Shown piece by piece: positions 58,410 to 64,000 of a DNA stretch of 64,000 nucleotides. The notes under the pieces were generated by a model. The model saw only the letters and a program-made list of their open reading frames with translations. It searched no databases and was not told the origin of the DNA. How positions within the stretch are numbered: position 1 is the first letter of the stretch; each line of letters begins with the position of its first letter. Origin of the DNA: JAUIAI01 sp045106815 (GTDB lineage Bacteria; Pseudomonadota; Gammaproteobacteria; Burkholderiales; Burkholderiaceae_E); assembly GCA_045106815.1 (NCBI GenBank), contig JBGCFG010000024.1:62001-126000 (forward strand). Direction: 5' to 3'. Made by a program: the position numbers and the translations under genes.

Positions 58410-59650
58410 CAGAACCGTTAGCGAGGCCAGGCCGAAAGAACCCGGTTCTCAAAACCCGCGCACCGACTTTGCCACCGGGCAGTCGTAGCCGGGTGGCGTT
58501 GGGCCTGACCGCGGCCGCTGCGATGGGCCGGTTCGAATTACAGGTCTGCGAAGAATGCGAAGCCGTGCAATACCCGCCCCGCGAAGCCTGCCACCGCTGC
58601 CTGTCTGAAAAGCTGCAATGGCGTGAGCAGGATGGCAAGGGCGAACTGATTTCTGAAACCATCCTGCGCCACAGTAACGACTTGTTTTTTCGCGAACGCT
58701 TGCCCTGGCGGCTAGGCATGGTCCGGCTGGATGCCGGCCCAACGGTTGTAGCTCACCTGCATGGCGACTGCGATAAAGCACCCGCCCAGGTGAAAGTGTC
58801 TGCCGGCCTGGATCGGGCGGGGCAGGGTGTGTTGATGGCTTTTCCTGTCACGGAGACAGCAAACATGGCGGATGACCCGCAACTCAGAGAGTTAACCTCA
58901 AACCCCAAATTCAGGCGCGCGCTTGTCACCGACGGCAAGACTGCGGTTGGTCAGGCCATTACCCGCGGTCTGATTGATGCCGGTGCCGAGATTGTCTGGG
59001 TTGGCTATGCCGAACCCTGGAAGCGATTCCCGGGCATGGATGAGCTGGAGCAGTTGCCGCAGGTTGAGATGGTGCCGCTTGATGTCACCGATTCTCGGGG
59101 CGTCAAGCAGCTTGCCGGATCCATTAGTGCCAAGGTCGATATTCTGGTGAACAACGCCGAGTATCACCGCAGTGAAGGCATTGCGTCTCGCTATGGGGTT
59201 GAGACCGCGCGCGCCGAGATGGACATCAACTACTTTGGTCTGCTGAGACTCGCCCAGGAGTTTGGCCCGGTGATGCGGGCAAGGGGAGCCGATGGCGTCC
59301 GCAGCGCGACGGCCTGGGTGAATTTGCTCTCTATCTATGCATTGAGTAACTTTCCCAGCCACGGTACTTACTCCGCTTCGAAGGCGGCAGCGTTTTCGCT
59401 TGCCCAGTGTTTGCGCGCCGAGATGACACCGTCCGGTGTGCGCGTGGTGAATGTGTTCCCCGGTCCGATTGATGATGAATGGAATCAACTGATGCCGCCG
59501 CCCAAGCTGGCGCCGCAGGCGATTGCCAGGGCGATTTTGCAGGCGCTGCAATCAGGTGTTGAAGATGTGTATCCGGGCGATGTTGCGCAGGACTGGCTCG
59601 CCCGCTACATGGATAACCCCAAAGTGCTTGAGCGCGAGGTTGGCCAATGA
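58406..59650 (+). CDS. DUF35 OB-fold/zinc-ribbon fused to SDR
   Basis: 414 residues joining two domains. Residues about 40-150 form a DUF35 unit: a zinc ribbon with CEECEAVQYPPREACHRC followed by an OB-fold. Residues about 160-400 are an SDR with the catalytic YSASK, NNAEY in place of NNAG and a weak cofactor motif (TDGKTAVGQ). The ATGA overlap with the thiolase-fold gene and DUF35's known role as thiolase or aldolase partner suggest they act as one complex, with the SDR adding a redox step. A fusion of this kind is unfamiliar to me. Confidence 0.85.
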   Translation: MTEPLARPGRKNPVLKTRAPTLPPGSRSRVALGLTAAAAMGRFELQVCEECEAVQYPPREACHRCLSEKLQWREQDGKGELISETILRHSNDLFFRERLPWRLGMVRLDAGPTVVAHLHGDCDKAPAQVKVSAGLDRAGQGVLMAFPVTETANMADDPQLRELTSNPKFRRALVTDGKTAVGQAITRGLIDAGAEIVWVGYAEPWKRFPGMDELEQLPQVEMVPLDVTDSRGVKQLAGSISAKVDILVNNAEYHRSEGIASRYGVETARAEMDINYFGLLRLAQEFGPVMRARGADGVRSATAWVNLLSIYALSNFPSHGTYSASKAAAFSLAQCLRAEMTPSGVRVVNVFPGPIDDEWNQLMPPPKLAPQAIARAILQALQSGVEDVYPGDVAQDWLARYMDNPKVLEREVGQ

Positions 59651-60381
59651 GTGATGCTGAACGTTTTGCGATTGTGACGGGTGGCAGCGCCGGTATTGGC
59701 GCGGCGATTAGCCGGCAGATGGTAACGGCCGGCTATACCGTTTTGTCATTGTCGCGCCGGCCGCCGGCCGTGACTGACAAACAGATTATCGGTGTGGCGG
59801 TAGACCTGGCCGATCGCGATGCTACTGAGCAGGTAGCCGCCGAACTCGCCGCGAAGTACCCCATTACCACCATCATTCATAACGCTGGCATCATCCGCGA
59901 GAAGTTGCTGGATGACGCGACTCAGGACGATCTCGCGGTACTAAGTCAATTGCACCTGGGCGCGCCGATGGCGCTCGTAAAAGCCAATCTAGCCACCATG
60001 CGTTCGCAGCGCTATGGCCGTATTCTGTTGATGTCTACCCGTGCGGTGCTGGGTCTGGCTAAACGAACCGTTTACTCAACCACTAAAGCCGGCATGCTTG
60101 GAATGGCACGTACCTGGGCGCTTGAGTTGGCGGGCGACGGCATCACCTGCAACGTGGTGTGCCCCGGCCCGATTCAAGATACCGAAATGTTTCACGACGT
60201 GATCCCAAAAGACAGCCCCAAGCTTGATCAAATTGCTGGCAATGTGCCAGTGGGCAGGCTTGGCGAGCCGGACGATGTGGCGCGCGCCGTCGTTTTCTTT
60301 ACGGCGCCAGAATCCAGCTTCATCACGGGTCAAACCTTGTTTGTGTGCGGCGGAACATCCGTCGGCTCGATCACCTATTAA
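59647..60381 (+). CDS. SDR family oxidoreductase, canonical YxxxK
   Basis: 244 residues of the 3-oxoacyl-reductase-like SDR group. The cofactor motif is TGGSAGIGAAIS, then HNAGI, the Ser in LLMSTRAV and the catalytic Tyr-Lys in YSTTK. The C-terminal TGQTLFVCGG is typical. Start overlaps the fusion-gene stop by four bases (ATGA). Probably oxidises a hydroxyl intermediate of the pathway. Confidence 0.9.
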   Translation: MSDAERFAIVTGGSAGIGAAISRQMVTAGYTVLSLSRRPPAVTDKQIIGVAVDLADRDATEQVAAELAAKYPITTIIHNAGIIREKLLDDATQDDLAVLSQLHLGAPMALVKANLATMRSQRYGRILLMSTRAVLGLAKRTVYSTTKAGMLGMARTWALELAGDGITCNVVCPGPIQDTEMFHDVIPKDSPKLDQIAGNVPVGRLGEPDDVARAVVFFTAPESSFITGQTLFVCGGTSVGSITY

Positions 60382-60401
60382 GTTCTATAGCAGGAAAGCT
60401 C

Positions 60402-61217
60402 ATGAGCGAAGTCCTTGAACGCACCAACGTCCTGACCCAACTGGTGGCCAGTCTGGCCAGCGGCCAGATCCGCATTGTTGATCTCACCCAGGTCTTGTCA
60501 CCGGAGTTCCCGCAAATTGTGTTGCCCCCTGAGATGGGTCAGTGCTGGCCGTTTCGCCTGGAAGAAATCTCCAAATACGATGCGCGCGGGCCTGGCTGGT
60601 ATTGGAATAATTTCAGCTGCAGCGAGCACACCGGCACACACTTTGATGCGCCGGCGCACTGGATTAGCGGTAAGAACCAGCCGAACAACACGGTCGATAC
60701 CGTGCCGGTGGAGAACTTCGTCGCGCCTGCGGTCGTCATTGATTGTTCGGCAGAATCAAGCGCAGATGCAGACTTCTTGCTGACGGTGGATTTTGTCAAA
60801 GCGTGGGAGGCCGAGCATGGTCGCATCGCAGACGGCTCATGGGTGTTGATGCGCACCGACTGGTCCAAGCGCACCGACCCTGCTGAATTTCAGAACTTTG
60901 ATGAAGAGGGCCAGCACACGCCTGGCCCAGACAGTGAAGTCGTGCAATTCCTGATTAACGAGCGCGCGGTGATTGGTTTTGGCACTGAGGCAATTGGCAC
61001 CGATGCAGGGCAGGGGTTTCACCAGCGTCCGCCGTATCCGTGTCATTACTTCATGCATGGCAATAACAAGTACGGCTTGCAGTGCCTGAAGAATCTTGAT
61101 TTATTGCCGCCAACTGGCACGGTGCTGATATGCCCGCCGCTGAAGATCCAACAGGGCTCTGGTAGCCCGCTAAGAGTATTGGCGCTGGTGCAAAACACCG
61201 GGCCCGGAGCAAGCTAA
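60402..61217 (+). CDS. Cyclase-family hydrolase (isatin hydrolase/kynurenine formamidase-like)
   Basis: 271 residues with the metal-binding motif EHTGTHFDAPAHW near residue 85, as in the Mn-dependent cyclase family that includes isatin hydrolase and kynurenine formamidase. Other family positions include WVLMRTDW and the later HN-type segment FMHGNNKYG. Members hydrolyse amide, lactone or lactam bonds. ATG 60402 has AGGA seven bases upstream. Its stop overlaps the next start by one base (TAATG). Its presence with IorA/IorB supports an indolic substrate, but does not prove it. Confidence 0.85.
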   Translation: MSEVLERTNVLTQLVASLASGQIRIVDLTQVLSPEFPQIVLPPEMGQCWPFRLEEISKYDARGPGWYWNNFSCSEHTGTHFDAPAHWISGKNQPNNTVDTVPVENFVAPAVVIDCSAESSADADFLLTVDFVKAWEAEHGRIADGSWVLMRTDWSKRTDPAEFQNFDEEGQHTPGPDSEVVQFLINERAVIGFGTEAIGTDAGQGFHQRPPYPCHYFMHGNNKYGLQCLKNLDLLPPTGTVLICPPLKIQQGSGSPLRVLALVQNTGPGAS

Positions 61218-63391
61218 TGGCAGAGCGTTCATTTACCGAAGAAGTCAAGAAACTCAGAATTGGCGAGGGCGAGGAGTTTCGTGGTGAGGGCATTCTGGCT
61301 GTCACCAAAGCCTTGTTGCAATCGGGTGTGGGTTACGTCACGGGTTACCAGGGCGCGCCGATCTCTCATTTGATGGATGTGTTGTCTGACGCGCAGGAGA
61401 TCCTGAGCGAGTTGGATGTTCACTTCGAATCAAGCGCGAGTGAGGCCGCCGCCGCCGCCGCGCTGGCAGCCTCGGTGCACTATCCCATCCGCGGCGCCGC
61501 CACCTGGAAGTCAACCGTTGGCACCAATGTGGCATCCGATGCACTCGCCAATCTTGCCTCAGGCGGCGTGATGGGCGGCGCCTTGATCATCGTGGGTGAA
61601 GACTATGGCGAAGGTTCGAGCATCATGCAGGAACGTACGCATGCGTTCGCAATGAAGTCGCAAATCTGGCTGCTCGACCCGCGCCCGAATCTGCCGCTTA
61701 TTGTTGATATGGTCGAGAAGGGTTTTCAGTTGTCGGAGGCCAGCAGCACACCGGTCATGCTCGAACTGCGTATCCGCGCCTGCCATGTGTACGGCCGATT
61801 CACGGCTAAAGACAACATTCGACCTGCCATGACAGTGCAGCAGGCAGCCGAAGCACCGCAATCTGATACGTCCAGAGTGGTGTTACCGCCTGCGCTCTTC
61901 ATGCACGAAAAAGAGAAAGTGCATCAGCGCTGGCCGGCTGCGGTTAAATTCATCGAAGACAACAAACTCAACGAAGTGTTCCCGGGCAAACAGCATCAGG
62001 TCGGCCTGATCATGCAGGGCGGCATGTACAACACGGTGATGCGCTCACTGGAGCGGCTGGGACTGGCCGATGAGTTTGGCCGGACGGAAGTGCCGCTTTA
62101 CGTTCTCAATGTGACTTACCCGCTCATAGAGTCTGAGCTGGTACGGTTTTGCAAAGACAAGAACGCAGTGCTATTGGTCGAGGAAGGGCAGCCTGATTAC
62201 ATCGAACAGGCCGTGAACAGCATTTTGCGCAAGCAGTCTGTGCGTGCTCGCATCTACGGCAAAGATGTTCTGCCACCCGCAGGCGAATACACCGGTGATG
62301 CGGTATTGCAGGGCCTGACTGATTTCTTCAAGCGGGTGCAGCCCTCACTGCTTCGCAATGGCGCAGAGCCCACCGTCGCGTTAGAAAAGCTCCGCGAAGA
62401 ATCACCCGTTAAAGCACTCGCAGACAATGTGCCCCCACGGCCACCCGGTTTTTGTACCGGTTGCCCGGAGCGTCCAATCTTCTCGGCGATGCGCCTGGCA
62501 GAGAAAGACACTGGCCCGTTGCATGTGAGTTGTGACATTGGCTGCCACTTGTTTTCCACAATGCCGCCGTTCAACCTGGGTCAAACCACCATGGGTTACG
62601 GGCTTGGTGCGGCTGCAGCGTCGGCCTTTAATGTGCCGTCAAGCAAACCTGCTATCTCTGTCATGGGTGATGGCGGGTTCTGGCACAACGGCCTGACCAG
62701 TGGCATTGGCAACGCAGTGTTCAACAAGAGCGAAAGCCTGACCATCGTCGTGGATAACGGTTACTCCGCAGCCACTGGCGGACAAGATATTCTGTCGTCG
62801 CGCGCCTTGAACCGCACTAGGGCCACCAACAATCCGATCAGCGCAGCCGTCAAGGGCATTGGGGTGAATTGGGTCAAAGAGGTCAAGCGTACATACGATG
62901 TCTCGCACATGAGAGACCTGATCCGTGAGGCGGTCAACGCCAAAGGTGAAGGCCACAAAGTGCTGGTCGCGCAGAGTGAATGCATGCTCAACCGGCAGCG
63001 CCGTGAAAAACCCATCATGAATAAAGCGATTGCCGATGGTAAGCGCCAGGTGCGTGAGCGTTTTTACATCGACCCGGAGACCTGTACCGGAGACCACGCC
63101 TGTATTCGGATGTCGGGCTGTCCGTCGCTGACCATTCGTGCCAACCCCGACCCGCTGCGGGTTGACCCGGTGTCTTATGTTGATAACTCGTGTGTCGGTT
63201 GCGGCCTGTGCGGCGAGAATGCACACGCTGCGATTCTCTGCCCGTCATTCGTTAAAGTTGAACTGGTGCACAACCCGGGCATTTTTGAGCGGCTTGGTCG
63301 CAAGTTGTCGCGCGGCATGATCAAGCTGCTGCAAGGCCGAAGCAAACGGCGTTTATCCAGCCGCCTACGTGAAGCAGGGTTTTCGGCATGA
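61217..63391 (+). CDS. iorA: Indolepyruvate:ferredoxin oxidoreductase alpha subunit IorA
   Basis: 724 residues. The N-terminal half has the pyruvate-oxidoreductase domain (VTGYQGAPISHLMDVL, ASSEAAAAAALAA-like stretch), the middle carries the ThDP domain with GDGGFWHNGLTSGIGNAV and a Cys-rich segment CTGCPERP, and the C-terminus has ferredoxin sites CTGDHACIRMSGC and CVGCGLC. It decarboxylates aryl pyruvates to aryl-acetyl-CoA. Fused alpha/ThDP architecture is normal for IorA. The next gene overlaps by four bases. Confidence 0.92.
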   Translation: MAERSFTEEVKKLRIGEGEEFRGEGILAVTKALLQSGVGYVTGYQGAPISHLMDVLSDAQEILSELDVHFESSASEAAAAAALAASVHYPIRGAATWKSTVGTNVASDALANLASGGVMGGALIIVGEDYGEGSSIMQERTHAFAMKSQIWLLDPRPNLPLIVDMVEKGFQLSEASSTPVMLELRIRACHVYGRFTAKDNIRPAMTVQQAAEAPQSDTSRVVLPPALFMHEKEKVHQRWPAAVKFIEDNKLNEVFPGKQHQVGLIMQGGMYNTVMRSLERLGLADEFGRTEVPLYVLNVTYPLIESELVRFCKDKNAVLLVEEGQPDYIEQAVNSILRKQSVRARIYGKDVLPPAGEYTGDAVLQGLTDFFKRVQPSLLRNGAEPTVALEKLREESPVKALADNVPPRPPGFCTGCPERPIFSAMRLAEKDTGPLHVSCDIGCHLFSTMPPFNLGQTTMGYGLGAAAASAFNVPSSKPAISVMGDGGFWHNGLTSGIGNAVFNKSESLTIVVDNGYSAATGGQDILSSRALNRTRATNNPISAAVKGIGVNWVKEVKRTYDVSHMRDLIREAVNAKGEGHKVLVAQSECMLNRQRREKPIMNKAIADGKRQVRERFYIDPETCTGDHACIRMSGCPSLTIRANPDPLRVDPVSYVDNSCVGCGLCGENAHAAILCPSFVKVELVHNPGIFERLGRKLSRGMIKLLQGRSKRRLSSRLREAGFSA

Positions 63392-64000
63392 GCGATGACA
63401 CACAGCAATCAACTGCGGTGACCACTGCTCAAACAACTTCGCCAGCGGTCGCTTCAAAAGGGCAGCGCATCAGCATCGCGATCGTGGCGATGGGCGGGCA
63501 GGGCGGTGGTGTTTTGGCCGATTGGTTTGTGAGTCTGGCTGAGGCCAATGGTTGGATCGTTCAAAACACCTCTGTGCCTGGCGTCGCTCAGCGCACGGGC
63601 GCTACCATTTACTACATAGAGCTATTCAAGCGCGCAGCGGGAGAGACAGCCGAGCCCGTTCTCGCGCTGATGCCCGGCTCCGGCGATGTCGACCTCGTGA
63701 TTGCCGCTGAATGGATGGAGGCAGGCCGCGCCATCATGCGAGGTCTCGTTACGCCTGATCGCACCACCTTCATTGCATCGACCCACCGCGCTTACGCCAC
63801 GGTTGAAAAAATGGTGCCGGGTAACGGCATGGCCGATGGTGAGTCGGTTGAGCAGGCGGCCGCTGTGGCAGCGCGGCAGTTGGTTGCGTTCGATATGGCG
63901 AGCATTGCAGAAGAGGCCGGCACTGTGATCTCGGCGCCTCTATTTGGCGCAGTCGCGGCAACCGATGTCCTGCCATTTGACCTGTCTGCCTATGAGGCAG
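63388..64000 (+). CDS. iorB: Indolepyruvate oxidoreductase beta subunit IorB (partial)
   Basis: 204 residues are visible; the gene continues beyond the right edge. An N-terminal Ser/Thr-rich stretch (about 1-26) precedes the gamma-domain fold: IAIVAMGGQGGGVLADWF, then NTSVPGVAQRTGATIYYIE, a typical IorB pair. It completes the IorA enzyme by binding CoA. The ATG overlaps the iorA stop by four bases (ATGA), so both are coupled. Whether a DUF6537-like extension follows cannot be judged here. Confidence 0.88.
   Translation, partial: MSDDTQQSTAVTTAQTTSPAVASKGQRISIAIVAMGGQGGGVLADWFVSLAEANGWIVQNTSVPGVAQRTGATIYYIELFKRAAGETAEPVLALMPGSGDVDLVIAAEWMEAGRAIMRGLVTPDRTTFIASTHRAYATVEKMVPGNGMADGESVEQAAAVAARQLVAFDMASIAEEAGTVISAPLFGAVAATDVLPFDLSAYEA

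Noticed and set aside
1..64000. CRISPR arrays, insertion sequences, prophage, toxin-antitoxin pairs
   Set aside because: No regularly spaced repeats, transposase or integrase motifs, or phage structural genes were recognised on either strand.

Overview
The window reads as a chromosomal segment of a betaproteobacterium, most likely Burkholderiales (Alcaligenaceae-like). The basis is the run purD-hemF-nadD-rsfS-rlmH-maf-rng next to a yebC-type gene, a cco cluster in the order used by that group, and moderately GC-rich codon use. This is family-level inference from gene order and protein resemblance; no phylogeny was run. No rRNA, tRNA, CRISPR, insertion sequence or prophage was found.

Layout. 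(1) 1-4.9 kb: a truncated SDR, a pirin, a lone receiver protein, a PAS histidine kinase divergent from a NarL/FixJ-type regulator, and a cysteine-free FNR/FixK-type regulator. (2) 4.9-14.9 kb: a hemerythrin-domain protein, then the cbb3 oxidase region: TauE/SafE-like protein, ccoI, ccoS (59 codons, TTG start), ccoN, ccoO, ccoQ, ccoP, ccoG, ccoH, a two-helix membrane protein and a terminator. Three perfect TTGAC-N4-GTCAA palindromes (1686, 5500, 9210) sit in the promoter regions of these genes, which suggests one FixL/FixJ-FixK-like microaerobic regulon. (3) 14.9-22 kb: a chemoreceptor with a probable NIT domain, a VOC protein, an MBL protein with an altered metal motif, a Tm-1-like protein, a fatty acid desaturase and a TraB/GumN protein.

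(4) 21.9-32.8 kb: an extracytoplasmic redox cluster. A NosR/NirI-type flavoprotein and ApbE face away from a PQQ alcohol dehydrogenase carrying the lanthanide-type WDYD signature. Downstream lie a fused XoxJ-like/cytochrome c protein, a MotA/TolQ/ExbB-like channel, an ExbD-like protein with an extra domain, a small membrane protein, a lipoprotein and a convergent secreted helical protein. (5) 32.9-39 kb: a monooxygenase with an NTF2-like N-terminus, a class III CoA-transferase, a membrane protein, a lipoprotein and an Ldh-family dehydrogenase. (6) 39-45.8 kb: minus-strand housekeeping block. (7) 45.9-50.8 kb: HerA-like ATPase, SDR, quinone oxidoreductase, tcdA and a methyltransferase, closed by a terminator.

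(8) 50.87-64 kb: one tightly packed, MarR-controlled catabolic operon that runs off the right edge. A 20-bp palindrome fills the spacer of its predicted promoter. It encodes an opine-type dehydrogenase, a 3-hydroxyacyl-CoA dehydrogenase, MarR, both subunits of a Rieske dioxygenase, an acyl/aryl-CoA ligase, a thiolase-fold protein lacking the usual Cys and His, a DUF35-SDR fusion, a second SDR, a cyclase/isatin-hydrolase-family enzyme and IorA/IorB. The combination suggests aerobic CoA-dependent breakdown of an aryl or indolic acid; the substrate is inferred, not shown.
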